A DNA stretch of 64,000 bases, taken from the NCBI GenBank assembly GCA_963971405.1, contig OZ020485.1, positions 7,626,001 through 7,690,000 of the forward strand, written 5' to 3'. Positions 19,093-30,214 of this stretch are shown here, piece after piece. Every line of letters begins with the position of its first letter. The stretch's first letter is position 1. The DNA is from Psococerastis gibbosa (Eukaryota > Arthropoda > Insecta > Psocodea > Psocidae). The translations under genes and the position numbers were made by a program. The notes under the pieces are model-generated. The model did not search any database. It was not told where the DNA came from and saw nothing but the letters and a program-made list of their open reading frames with translations.

Positions 19093-19922
19093 TTGAGATG
19101 GCGACCAATGGTCGACTTTCGGAAAATTTCTTCACAACTTAAGATTTCATGACCCCCTGAGCCTAAAACCACCTCCGTTCAAAATATTATTCATATATAT
19201 ATGTATCTATGTATATTCGTATATCGATTTTAGGAAACACTCTAACTTCCCTAAGTATTATCCGATTTTGATGATACTTGGCACAAAAATCGATCATACA
19301 AATGCCTTGATTGAGTTCGTTAACCAGCGAGATCCACTAGTTAGTTACAAGATGGGGGCCGATTGAAACCTTGTATAATTCATATCTCAATTAATAATGG
19401 TCGCAGAGGAATGAATTAAAATCTGACTGAAATTTCGTATTATTATCTACGATAATAGTAATCACCACTTTTTACGACAAATCAACCATTTTAAGATGAC
19501 ATCCAGTCAAAGTGAAATTAATTTGACAAACAAAAATTTCATAGTCGGCATTGTGGTTCGAAATTTGGACGTTGACGTTGTGGACGGGAAAATAATGAAG
19601 TATTTTTTATTTGTTAATACATACATAGCGTGGGTAGCGTAGAGGAAAAGCAGGGTCTGCGGAATCTCCCTACTCCTGCAGCCTGATCGAGGCGATTTTA
19701 ATACCGGGGTTAAATAAATAATTACAATAATTAATAATTAATTAATAATTATAATAAATAATATTATAATTATAATTATAAGAAATAATAATAATTAATA
19801 ATTATAATAAATTAAATAAAAAAGGTTGCAGATCGACGACAGCCGAAAGGGATTTTTTAATCGTAACCTGCTCGGATTAAAAATGTAAACTAATCTTACA
19901 TTGGAAAGCGCTATTCTATATT
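19091..19922. repeat. Dispersed repeat, family shared with 6784-7480, interrupted by AT-rich DNA
   Basis: Collinear with the 6784 copy from ATTGAGATGGCGACCAATG to GGATTAAAAATGTAAAC. Differs by a run of TAATAATTA-type simple sequence at 19710-19815. Its junction abuts the foldback at 19092. Confidence 0.7.
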
Positions 19923-19955
19923 GTTTTGTTTACATTTTTAACCGTAGAAATAAGT

Positions 19956-20138
19956 CACTAGCGGCTCCAGCTATGGGCTAATGGGGCTTAAGCCCCCCCC
20001 CCCCTTCTCTTACCCAACTTACACTAAATAAAACGCATTTTCAAAAAAGTCATGACTCTTTCATAGACCTCCTGACTATAGGCTTTCCATTTACTAGTTC
20101 AGCCCCCTCCCCTCTAAAAATTTCTAGATCCGCAAGGG
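19956..20138. mobile_element. 183-bp hAT-like MITE
   Basis: Exact 8-bp duplication AAATAAGT (19948-19955 and 20139-20146). Ends CACTAGCGG and CCGCAAGGG are imperfect inverted repeats. Interior has a 12-base C run. Confidence 0.8.
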
Positions 20139-20203
20139 AAATAAGTTAATGCAAATCGGCATAGTAGGCTATGGCATAAAGCATAAAAGGCTATAAATAA
20201 ATA

Positions 20204-21673
20204 TAGTGGAGTGCAATTAGACAAAAAAATGGCAAAACCACGGAATCCAGGGACAGTCCATGAATATTCAAATATTTTTTAAAAATTTGTTGTTAGTGGT
20301 AGGCCTATATAGAAAAAAGGTTAAAAAAAAATTTCACTGCTTACAATTTTTAGCTACACGGTGTGGCCGCATAACTACCTCTTTTTGTAATGCACGCCAT
20401 TCGGTCGGTGGATGTCCTAGCGACATGTTTATGGTCTCGTTCGAGAGGTGAGACTATACACTTTTGTCTTAGGCATATATAGTTCCGAAGATCAAAACAT
20501 TTAGATCACGTCCCCCATGCTCGATACATTGAGTATTAGTGGAGCGCCGTAAGTCAAAAAAATGGAAAAGCCTCGGAATTCAGGGACAGTCAATGAATAT
20601 TTATAAAAACTTCGAAAATGTGTTTAATAGTATATAGAAAAATGTTAAAAAAAAAATTGCCCGCTCACAATTTTTAACTAAAGGGTGTGGCAGCGTAACT
20701 TCCTGTTTTGGAATGCGCACCTTTTGGTCGGTTTATGTCGTAACGGAGTGTTAGTGGTCTCGTTCGAGAGGCGGGACTATAAAGTTCTGTCTTACATAGT
20801 TTTGAATCAAAACATTAAAATCACGTCTTCCAATCTCGATACAATGAGTGTTAGTGGAGCGCCGTGAGTAAAAAAAAAATGGAAATGCCTCGGAATTCTG
20901 TCAATGCCTATTTATAAAAACTTCAAAAATGTTTTTTTAATAGTATATAGAAAAATGTTAAAAAAAAAATTGTGCACCCTCTCAATTTTAAATTACAGGG
21001 TTACCACTTTTTTTTTACTCACGGCGCTCCACCAATACTCATTGTATCGAGATTGAAAGACGTGATTTTAATGTTTTGATCTTCAAAACTATGTAAGACA
21101 GAACTTAATAGTCCCACCTCTCGAACGAGACCACTAACACTCCGTTACGACAAAAACCGACCGAATGGCACGCATTACAAAACTGGAAGTTGTTTTGCCG
21201 CACCCTGTAGTTAAAAATTGAGGAGGGGCAAATTTTTTTTTAAACATTTCTTTATATTCTATTGAAAACACATTTTCAAAGTTTTTATAAATATTCATTG
21301 ACTTGCCCTGAATTCCGAGGCTTTTCCATTTTTTCGACTTACGGCGCTCCACTAATACTCAATGCATCGAGCATGGGGGAAGTGATCTAAATGTTTTGAT
21401 CTTCGGAACTATGTAGTCCTAAGACAAAAGTGCATAGTCCCACCTCTCGAACGAGACCATAAACACTTCGCTACAACATCCACCGACCAAATGGCGCGCA
21501 TTACAAAAAGAGGAAGTTATGCGGCCACACCCTGTAGCTAAAAATTGAGAGCGGTGAAATTTTTTTTCTTAACTTTTTTTTTATATTACACTAACAACCC
21601 ATTTTTAAATTTTTTATAAATATTCATGGACTGTCCCTGGATTCCGAGGTTTTTGTCTAATTGCACTCCACTA
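20204..21673. mobile_element. Large foldback element with tandemly repeated arms
   Basis: Ends TAGTGGAGTGCAATTAG and its reverse complement. The left arm has two and a half tandem units of about 320-335 bp, each with TGGAGCGCCGT, CCTCGGAATTC, TTATAAAAACTTC, TCTCGTTCGAGAG and AGTATATAGAAAAATG-type phrases. The right arm mirrors the first two units from 21018 onward. The last half unit (about 20850-21000) forms an unpaired loop of about 150 nt. Flanking TA on both sides suggests a 2-3 bp target. The frames of 60-72 codons are read from the repeats. Confidence 0.85.
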
Positions 21674-23256
21674 ATACAAAGTTGGCCTCCCGAAATACGC
21701 TAATTAGAGTCAACATTTTGTAAATAGAACATCAGCTGAAGTGGCAGTCTACAGAACCTTGCGGTATAGTTGGCTTAAATAACTTGATGTGCATACCACC
21801 TATCATTTACTTCCAAGTTTATTATCAGTACTTGTGGGTACGAATGAGTTATAGCTTAGGTCCTATTGCCCTTGAAACTCCTTGTAACGACAATGCACGG
21901 TAACACTACTTCGCTACATTATTTTTATTTACGCTATACCATCTCTGTAAAAAAACGGAATTTTTATAGGCATGTGTAGGTCTTTCCGCCCTTGGTGGCA
22001 AATAATAAAAATAAATAAATAAATAAATAATAAATAAGCTTGTATTGCGTTGCCAACAGACACAGTCCAAATAAGACATCACTTACAATTTAAAACATAT
22101 AAACAATACCCTAAAAACAATCAGTAGGAGAAAAATAAAATAAAAATAGCATCTTAACGATTTGTCAAACAGATAGCACAGTATGAACGTAACACATGCA
22201 ATTGTTCAATATAAAATGTCACAATATTTTTTTGAATGAATAGTCATATCAAGGCCAAAAAATACATGTGGCACGACAATACCATGAGGGTCTAGGTCTG
22301 AAGACTAGCGTTGGGGGCTTCCTCTCTCTTTATTTGACTATTTGGGATATTGTGATCTGCAACATGCCCTGCAGCCGTGTTTTGCCAAAGGTAGGGTTCA
22401 ATGTCTCCAAGCAAAAAATTTTCCATTCATGTCGCGTCTGGAACCTTGACTTTCGGTTTCGTACTTCAGGTACTCTAAACACGGACCATTCCGATACCAC
22501 CTGCAGTCCTAAATCCCTAATTACAAATTAATAATATTGCTTTGATGATACTACCATACAATAATATAAATAAATCATCAGCGGAGTTTTCAAATCACCA
22601 AATAAATAATTAAGAACCGGAGAAAATGAAAAAGGACCATGGTAAAAATGTCTAGACAGAAAGGCTGCAGATTTTTTTGACTGGCATAAAAACAATATTG
22701 AATGAAGGTGTAATCATGCGAGTAATCATGGAATCATGCATTTGATGAAAAAATAAATACACGTGATATCTTACTATACCCCTTACCCCCCTTGTGATAT
22801 ATAGAAAATTCCTCTTCAGAGTTCAGGGAGGAGGAGGGGGTTTGCAAAACATTTGTGCAGGGCGGCGGGGAATTATTTTAAAAATAGACGAAACGGGCGA
22901 ATGGCGGGGCATTTTGATAACTAAGTTAAATTTACATTGTGCAAACCAAGAATTAGGGGGGGGGGGATTTCTATGATTCGGGGACAAAAAAAGGGGTTTC
23001 ACGAATTTTGAAAGTAAAAAAAATAGGCCTATATGAACTCTACAGAGGAATTAATATATACAGTAGGTACCTAACTTAAAGCAGGCAGCCAATAGGGGTC
23101 TCGTGCCTCCGTGCCCCACCCCTGGATCCGCTAATGCTAAAACGTGTCTGTTTCAATCTGAAGCGGTCTATGCGCTTTTTTATTCATTGCGAAAACTGGC
23201 AACTAACCACCTAGCGCAGTGGCGAGTGGGTTTGAGGGACGTTTTTGTTTGAGGTC
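21674..23256. other. No gene seen; scattered G runs
   Basis: Unique-looking AT-rich DNA. The 87-codon frame at 22268 has no domain I recognise. 22800-23000 and 23090-23130 contain G-rich decayed repeats. Confidence 0.4.
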
Positions 23257-23700
23257 CATTGGCGTGAATAGCCCCCCCCCCCCAGGATTTCTGGTGACAA
23301 AGACGTTATGGAGGCGAAAAGCATAGCATCCACAATAACGAAAGGGAAATTAAATCTTGGTATGCTTATTTTACATGAAAGACATCATAAAAAAAATCGG
23401 CGTAGGGCCTTTTGACCAAGTACTTTCACAAAAGAATATTGCTCATAATGCTTAAAACCCCAATATTTCAGACTTATTTTCTCAAAATTTTTCTACGGGG
23501 GAGACCCCCGGGCCCCCTCCGTGGTAGGTTTATTCGATAGTAAAAAAATTCAACTGTACTGCTTGTAAAATGCGTTAAACCTAACTAATTTGGGCCTATT
23601 TATCGTTTTTTTTTCTCCGGAGGAGACCCCCGGCCCACCCTTTCTTCTGGGTACAAGTTTCGTAAAACCACACTAATTTCGACCTATTTATGATCTTTAT
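23257..23700. mobile_element. hAT-like element, CATTGGCG family, right-truncated
   Basis: Starts CATTGGCGTGAATAG followed by a C run, then TTTCTGGTGACAAAGACGTT, TGCTTAAAACCCC and two GGGGGAGACCCCCGG-type units, in the order seen at 59272. It breaks off at the next repeat, so no right end or target duplication. Confidence 0.7.
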
Positions 23701-23704
23701 CTAT

Positions 23705-24215
23705 GATATTTATGATGAACCCAAAAAAGTGGTTTTTACGAAATGTCTGTCTGTCTGTGCGTCGATTTCTGGGCAAACTACTCTGTCGATTTTGATTAAA
23801 TTTGGCATGTAGGTTCACAAAAATCATACCTCGAGTCTATTTTTTTTATTTGGGGCTAACTCAATTTGGGGGGGGGGGGGGGTTTATTCCCAAAAAACTC
23901 CAAAAAAATTATTTCCTAAAAACTAATTCTTTTAAATTCACATATATCGTAGTTGTTATTAATGTTGATAAAATGCGGGGGGTCGCTTGCCCCTTGATAG
24001 TTTGCTTCTGAGGGTTAAAAAATAAAAATAACTAAATTTTCATGGAAAATGACTAAAAAATAATTTTTCTGCGGAACCTTTCTATTGATGATTTCTACTA
24101 TCAGGTATGTTTTGGATGGGTGTTAAATTGAGCAACGAAACCGGACAGGTTGCTTTCGCAGAAAAGTATTTGGTTTTGTATAAAAAAAAAAATGTTTTTT
24201 TTAATGTGTGACGCT
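23705..24215 (+). repeat. Dispersed repeat (TGTCTGTCTGTGCGTCGATT family)
   Basis: Collinear with 15105 and 56640: ACGAAATGTCTGTCTGTC, GATTTTGATTAAATTTGGCA, GGGGGTCGCTTGCCCCTTGA, TTTGGTTTTGTATAAAA. Contains a 14-base G run. Confidence 0.75.
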
Positions 24216-24313
24216 CTTATGCGCCACTTGGTAGTTTCCCTCCTTCATTTGGTCATAGCTTGATCCAAATATGTTAAAACAAAGTTAAGTAACGACTTTC
24301 CGAGCATAGTTGG

Positions 24314-24428
24314 GCTCAGCGGGAGTGAGATCGGTCTACAGCCAAGCTAAGCATAGGAAAACCGATAAAACTTAGTTTCTTATCGGTTTTCCTGCTGAAA
24401 GCTGTAGATCGGTCTCGCATCGCCTGAG
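24314..24428. repeat. Short foldback around ATCGGTCTACAGC
   Basis: Left GAGATCGGTCTACAGC...AGGAAAACCGATAA and right TTATCGGTTTTCCT...GCTGTAGATCGGTCTC are inverted, with about 12 nt between. Could be a very small foldback MITE. Confidence 0.7.
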
Positions 24429-24478
24429 GAATCACTTGCGAACCGCAAGCTTACAGGAAGGTGAACCAATTGCCGTGA

Positions 24479-24735
24479 CATATGAGGAGGCTATTTACAA
24501 ACATGGCCAACTCCAAGTTGTGGAATTTTTCAGGAGAGTGGATTTTCTGTTGAAAATTGCATTAAGTTAATAGGTAACCCTAGACTTCTCAGCGCTTCTG
24601 TGCGCAATCTGGCTGCTTTTGTCACTTTATTTTACAACGTGCAGGTGGACATTAAAATTTTCTGCAAGGTCGGATCAAAACCCCATTTTGTAAAAAAATG
24701 GAGTTGGCCACGTTTGTAACCAAGCTCCTCATATG
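24479..24735. mobile_element. 257-bp MITE with about 37-bp terminal inverted repeats
   Basis: CATATGAGGAGGCTATTTAC, then AAACATGGCCAACTCCA, is inverted at 24699-24735 with few changes. A TA lies at both element edges, so a Tc1/mariner-type origin is possible. No coding content. Confidence 0.75.
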
Positions 24736-25274
24736 TAATATCTATCATCTTTGTGTTATGTGGAAAATGAGTGTGTACTGTGATTAAACTCAATAGATAT
24801 GTGAGTTAGAAGAGGAAGCGGCTAGGGGGACGAAGGGGGATGCCTCTCTCCTCCTCCCCTTATTTATGATTGAATTCCTAAAGAGTTACCCCCCCCCCCC
24901 ACCCAGAAAAAGCATGCCGACCTCGTATATTCATTAGCAGCCTACCGCAGTATATTCATCAATTGCCTGCCTCTCCTCTGAGGGCAATGAAAGTGCGTGC
25001 TTATCTACTTATTTTCTACTGTCCAACGGCCTGTCTTGTTCAACGAATGACCTTAATAATCACAGCGGTCCGAAGAGACTATATTTATTAATGGTATATG
25101 GTGTTTACAATGTAATAATAATAACTAATAAGTAAATGCGTTTTTCCTTAGCAGTAAGTCATGAATTCACAGAAAGTGTTGAAGCAAATCAGATGATTAC
25201 ACGGGCAAATAGTAGAGATGTAAGGTCGAGCAATCTGAGCAAGGTGAGACAAGCGATGATGCTGGCAGTACAAA
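24736..25274. other. No gene seen
   Basis: Contains a C run at 24890 and otherwise unremarkable AT-rich DNA. Confidence 0.35.
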
Positions 25275-25530
25275 TCATAGAAAATTTCGCTCAAATGCAT
25301 TGAGTGCCCTGCCAGTATTGCCGTGCGGTAATGTGTTGGTCTGACTTATCTAGAATTTACCTCACCTCCAGTGACGTCAGGAGGGCAACCCCCCCCCCCC
25401 CCCCCGCCGAGATATCGGAAATTTAACCGTAGGCAAATTATTTACCATGAAATTACTCATTTTCTCTATCTACTAATTTTGATAAATTGATAAATTGGAA
25501 AGAATGTTCGATTAAATTCGGACCGGTTCT
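25275..25530 (+). repeat. Dispersed repeat (CGCTCAAATGCATTG family)
   Basis: Collinear with 57241-57445: GCTCAAATGCATTG, CTCCAGTGACGTCAGG, a 16-base C run, GAGATATCGGAAAT, TTACCATGAAATTACTCATT, TTCGGACCGGTTCTTTT. It ends exactly where the large inverted duplication begins. Confidence 0.75.
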
Positions 25531-26094
25531 TTTCTCGATAATGACTTCAATATTATTATTATATTACAATATGTGGACACGCGTTTTCTTTTTTAAATTT
25601 TCCAAGGAAACCATTATTGAAGTGTCGACTCTCTTCTAGAGAATCCATTTCGAGACTCGATGCACACCACATCTTTAGGCCTATCTATTCCTGCTAACAA
25701 ATATCAATCTATTGACTTTATCAAACAGTGCATTTCATTCCAATTCTATGTTAAAAAGTTTGAAACTATTGCCCATTATTGTATTTTGTTGACTTCTTTC
25801 ACTTGACGAAAGTCGCTGTGGACAAGCTATATTTCTAACGTCAGTCTTTTAGAGTCTGATCAGACGTCTTAGGGATGTTAGTAGCCTATAGCATTTCTCG
25901 CAGCTCCCAGTTTAATCGGGAGTTTTCTAAGGTATGAGTAAACTTACGTAATGTCAAATTATAGGTGGGAATTTAAATGAAGGAATAAATAGCTACACAA
26001 AAAATCCACAGAATTTTTCCTCCCCCCTTAACCATGCATGTGATCAGCAATCAAAGTTTTCAATGTGACATATATGAATTATAATTTCATGAAA

Positions 26095-27712
26095 TCAACA
26101 ATTCATGACCCCCAAGCCGCACCGAAAATGAGCAAAGTTCTTGGAGCCCTGTTGCCTCTTGAAGAAATCCCCAAAGTCGCCAAAGTTGTTGTAGCCATGT
26201 TGCCTCTTGAAGAAATCCCCAAAGTCGCCAAAGTTGTTGTAGCCCTGTTGCCTCTTGAAGAAATCCCCAAAGTCGCCAAAGTTGTTGGAGCCCTGTTGCC
26301 TCTTGAAGAAATCCCCAAAGTCGCCAAAGTTGTTGTAGCCCTGTTGCCTCTTGAAGAAATCCCCAAAGTCGCCAAAGTTGTTGTAGCCCTGTTGCCTCTT
26401 GAAGAAATCCCCAAAGTCGCCAAAGTTGTTGTAGCCCTGTTGCCTCTTGAAGAAATTACCAAAGTCGCCGAAATCATTCTTCCGCATGTAAAAGCCTGTA
26501 AAAAAGGGATTTTTCAATGTTAAGTTCAATTTGTTTGGGATTTAAGGATGATTGTTATAATTCAAGCAATTACCTGTTGAATTTTTAATTTTTAACATGA
26601 ATTCAACTCTGATTAGGTTGACTATCATGCATACGGGTATATACGAGGTCTATAAATAAAGTAATGAGATTGATGTTATAGCCCTTGACAGGTTTCATCG
26701 TGGGCTTTGAAATTTTCATGTATTCAAGATCAAGGTGTAAAGAGCATTCACGGCAAATTTGGAGTTTGTAGCGTTACTACCTCAAATTTTGTGTCTACTT
26801 TAGAAAAACTTGTTTAAAGAGTGTGTCACGAAAATGAGTGGTCAGAATTTAGCTTTTTGTGAAACTTCGGTATAGTGCGAGTGAAAATTTTTCAAAACTT
26901 CAACAGGCTTATGGGCCAGTATACGTCTTTATCAAGGGCACAGGTTTATCGATGGTTTAAGGCATTTCCAGAGGGGTGGGAGATGATTGAAGACGAATCC
27001 CGCAGCGGAAGACCTTCAACTGCAAGGTTGGATGAAAAAATTTGACAAAGTGCGGGCTCTTGTGCGTTCCAATCGACGTTTGACAGTCAGAATGATCGCA
27101 GATTGATTAAATTTAAACCACACGACTGTTAACCTTCGAAAAAGGCTCATGCGAACGCGACCAAACATCATGAACAATTGGGTGCTGCATCATGACAATG
27201 CGCCTTGTCACACAGCGATGCCAATCAATGAATATCATTCTGACCAGTATGAACTTCTCAACCATTCTATTCACCCGATGTGAGTCCTTCTGACTTCTTC
27301 CTGTTCCCAAGGATCAAAAATGAGCTCAAAGGGCGCCATTTTGGTACCACTGATAACATAAAATCCGCCGTAACCAGCAAACTGGAGGTCATCCAGGAAT
27401 CTGAGTTCCAGCACTGCACTGAAGAGTGGAAAAGCCGCCTCCAGCGCTTTATCAACGCACAAAGGAACTACTTCGAGGGATATCGAATTGAAATCTAAAT
27501 ATGTTTATGTGAAATATTTTAAAAAATCTCGTCTCATTACTTTATTTAAAGACCTTCTTTGTATATATTTAGATCCGGTGATTTCTGTGGATCATTTTGT
27601 TGGACAATAAATTTGTCTGTAAAAACTTACCAGGAGCCTGCATCCCTCTGTCTTCTTGGGCATAAATGCCAACGGCGGAAGCAGCCAGGAATACTAAGGA
27701 TAATTGGAACAT
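26095..27712 (-). CDS. Secreted repeat-peptide precursor, copy 1 (two exons, 160 aa)
   Basis: Exon 1 is 27712-27631 and exon 2 is 26495-26095, joined across a GT-AG intron (donor CCTG|GTAAGT, acceptor TTTTTTACAG|GC), giving 160 codons plus stop. Exon 1 encodes a signal peptide (MFQLSLVFLAASAVGIYA) then QEDRGMQAPG. Exon 2 begins with a diverged unit ending DFGNFFKR, then six 16-residue units of the form QQGYNNFGDFGDFFKR (one starts QQGS, one QHGY). The tail QQGSKNFAHF plus RCGLGVMNC has two Cys. Every unit ends in Lys-Arg, a convertase site. Cleavage and trimming would yield QQGYNNFGDFGDFF, possibly with pyroglutamate; no C-terminal Gly, so no amidation. Role unknown: neuropeptide-like precursor, or another secreted Phe/Gly-rich protein. 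A TATA-like box lies at 27772-27766. Confidence 0.7.
26642..27566 (+). mobile_element. Decayed mariner-like element in the intron of the peptide gene
   Basis: Inverted ends AGGTCTATAAATAAAGTAAT and ATTACTTTATTTAAAGACCT. The transposase is broken by stops, shifts and an internal deletion. Recognisable pieces are the N-terminal helix-turn-helix remnant (RSNRRLTVRMIAD), NWVLHHDNAPCH with the second catalytic Asp, and FFLFPRIKNELKGRHF. It runs opposite to the host gene. The same insertion is in the other arm at 35752-36653, so it predates the duplication. Confidence 0.85.
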
Positions 27713-27765
27713 ACTGAGGCAATAGCGGATTGTTCAAAATGTGCTGTTCACGGATGCAGAATCCG

Positions 27766-27772
27766 CTTTTAT
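27766..27772 (-). promoter_or_regulatory. TATA-like box of peptide gene copy 1
   Basis: ATAAAAG 54 bp upstream of the start codon, conserved with 35543-35549 in the second copy within GGGCATAAAAGCGGATTC. Transcription start about 25-30 bp downstream is inference. Confidence 0.5.
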
Positions 27773-28319
27773 GCCCAGCTCATTAAAAATAATCAGCGCG
27801 ATAATACTTTGACATTTCTAAATTGGTTGTATAAATAATATATTGGTTTATTATTAATGTCGTTCCAAGAAATAATGAGGTCTATTATTAGGCTTTTTTC
27901 GGCTTAAGCGTAATATGCTTATTGATTACATTAATTTATTTATTTACAGACCCATTTTGGAATTGGTTGTAAATGGGCCATTTGGGCACATTAATGTTGT
28001 TAGCTGAAATTGGGATAACTAATATTTGGTTATTATGTGCTTCGGCCTTGGACAATAATGAGCACCTACGTAATATTAAATTTCACGATCAATCAAAAAT
28101 CATGTATACCTAATTGGACTGATTACGGTAATATGCATAGCGTGATTTCATTCAAATTTAGTGAAAAGTTAGGCCTAAATAAGGGCCGGGTTTTTCGGCG
28201 GATCGAAATTGACAGCTATTTCGGTGATATCACCATCAACTTATTTGCGGAAACCTAGCAGAAACATATTATAAGAATCAGAACGAGTGAACATGTCCTG
28301 TACATGCTTTTCGATTCTT

Positions 28320-28912
28320 CAATTAGAATCGATAGGTATCATATCGAGATTGCTAATGTGAGCAGTTCCATGGCAAATGATTCGCGGCCATTCTGCATTA
28401 AAAACTGATGACAACGTCGAAAAAGTTGCTAATTTGATTCGGTCTGACCGTCGATTAAGTATTCGGGCAGATGCTGAAACTGTAGGCATTGATATGGAAT
28501 GTGTACGGCAAATTTTACATGACAATTCGAACATGCGAAAAGTGTGTGCAAAAATGGTTCCAAAAATGCATTCTAATTCCGCATTATCTGTACAGCGGTT
28601 TCTGGCCAAGTTCAGCATCCCAGTGTTAGAACATCCACCTTACCCACCATGAGACTTCTATCTTTTCCCTAAGGTGAAATCTGCATTGAAAGGTACGAGA
28701 TTTGAGTCCCGAAGGAGTTGACAGAAGATGACTTCAGCACTGCTTTCAACAGTGGAAAATTCGCATTGAGCGTTGCATTGATAGAGAACGGGTGTATATA
28801 GGATACAATATATCAATATATTGAAGGTGATAATAAGGAATTATTTATAAGAAGAAATTAAAATTGTTTACAACGTCAGTCCCGTTATTTAATAGCCACA
28901 CCTCGTATAACG
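28320..28912 (+). mobile_element. Second mariner-like remnant, internally deleted (left arm)
   Basis: The frame at 28377-28652 reads DDNVEKVANLIRSDRRLSIR, VRQILHDNSNMRKVCAKMVP, then jumps to FLAKFSIPVLEHPPYPP and FYLFPKVKSALKGTRFES in the next frame. The middle of the catalytic domain is deleted. The 3' terminal repeat GCCACACCTCGTATAA is present; the 5' terminal repeat was not found. Distinct from the intronic mariner. Confidence 0.8.
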
Positions 28913-29031
28913 TATTTAGATTAACAGATTTAGAATGTACAATGGCAGCTTGCAGTGCCAGTTTTAAATTTCATATAGGTATGTATATTCTGTGTATTGA
29001 AACTCAGCCAGCCTACAAAATGAGTTTGATG

Positions 29032-29820
29032 GAAAAATTACCTTTTAGTATTTAGTTTGAGTAGGTACATAACAGCTATAGGTATGTAGGCTAACTTGTG
29101 GAACTGCATACCCAACCATAATATCTGTTTTATTGTGTACTTACAATAGGCTACTATGGGCAAAGGTATGTAACAAAAATCAGTAATCTACCAGGTCTGT
29201 AGGTTTCCAACAGATACAATATACAGTAAGCGTTTTCAAAATGCGATTAAAAAAAAATTTGAAATACGCACATACTGTGTGTGTGTATATGTTTCTAAGA
29301 ATTGAGTACATAAGTACAAAGTATAAACTCATAATTCGAAACTTTAGACTCAGAGCCTATATAAGCCTTATAAACAGAACTACTATACTATAATGCAGGA
29401 TCCTGAAAGTGGACCCTATATTGCCTATTTTTTTCCCCCTAACTGGTTACTCCACCAGCTCAAAAAATAAATTTACAAAATTTACCCCCGAAAAAAATCC
29501 TGGCTACGGGCTTGTGTATATGTAGTAGGATGTCAATGGTCCTCATCATAGAGCACTAGCGACAATAATATGGGGGGGGGGGGAGAGGGGCGGCAAATTC
29601 GACCGTGACCCCCCCCCTTAAAAAAAAGTCTGTATCCACCTCTGGGGTGAAATTTTTTGAAAAATACGGCTGAAATATTGGGGTTTTACGCATTTTCAGG
29701 GCAATAAGGTTTCTATATTATAGGAAATTACGGTAATACAATTGAGCAGAAGGGGGCTACAAAACTGAAAAAGGGCAGCTAAGTTCATATTTGTCGGAAT
29801 GACCAGTGGTCAAAGGTTAC
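29032..29820. other. Spacer of the inverted duplication, no gene
   Basis: AT-rich DNA with G- and C-run repeats at 29570-29630 and a CTGGCTACGGGCTTG end at 29500 like the one at 62025. No frame worth reporting. Confidence 0.4.
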
Positions 29821-30214
29821 TAAGGTGCCCATTCCATTGACCAGCTAGGGCTATTTCCAAAAACGGTGACGTGGTAGCAGACATTCAAGACATAGGTGGC
29901 GTCTCCACCGACCTCGCATTGCAGAATTGACGGAAATGTTTATTTTCCTCTATGCCATAGTTAAAATTGATCAATGATCATACAGTAAAATCGCAAACAA
30001 ACAAACAAACTAAAATTAAAAAATGGCCTCATGGGATATGTTAATTACAAACATTTTAATAGATTTCTATAAAAAGAAAAACAAACATTTCCGTCAATGT
30101 CATTTGCAATCTGCAATGCGAAGTCGGTGGAAACGCTACCTAAGTCTTGAATGTCTGCTACCACGTCACCGTTGTTGGAAATAGCCCTAGCCGGTCATTG
30201 GAATGGGTGCCTTA
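29821..30214. mobile_element. Foldback element, family GTGCCCATTCCACCGACC, copy 2
   Basis: TAAGGTGCCCATTCCATTGA on the left and CAATGG/CATTGGAATGGGTGCCTTA on the right, with arms of about 130 bp sharing ACGTGGTAGCAGACATTCAA with copy 1 at 18705. Confidence 0.85.

Larger units (their letters stand above)
25531..29031. repeat. Left arm of a large inverted duplication
   Basis: From TTTCTCGATAATGACTTC to about GCCTACAAAATGAGTTTGA, this arm is the imperfect reverse complement of 33877-37692. It contains, from outer to inner side, the repeat-peptide gene (minus), a mariner in its intron, about 500 bp of upstream DNA, and a second mariner. Divergence between arms is scattered base changes, one loss of a 48-bp unit on the right, and two right-only insertions. 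Confidence 0.9.

Noticed and set aside
26103-26477. Second minus-strand frame of ISSRGNRATTTLATLG repeats
   Set aside because: Another frame of the same 48-bp unit. It does not join exon 1 in frame.
26065-26523. 152-codon plus-strand frame of LEEIPKVAKVVVALLP repeats
   Set aside because: It is the antisense of the 48-bp coding repeat. The minus strand has a signal peptide exon, splice sites and KR sites, so the antisense frame is a by-product.
28319-28618. 99-codon frames antisense to the second mariner (also 34694-34993)
   Set aside because: The other strand encodes recognisable mariner transposase pieces.
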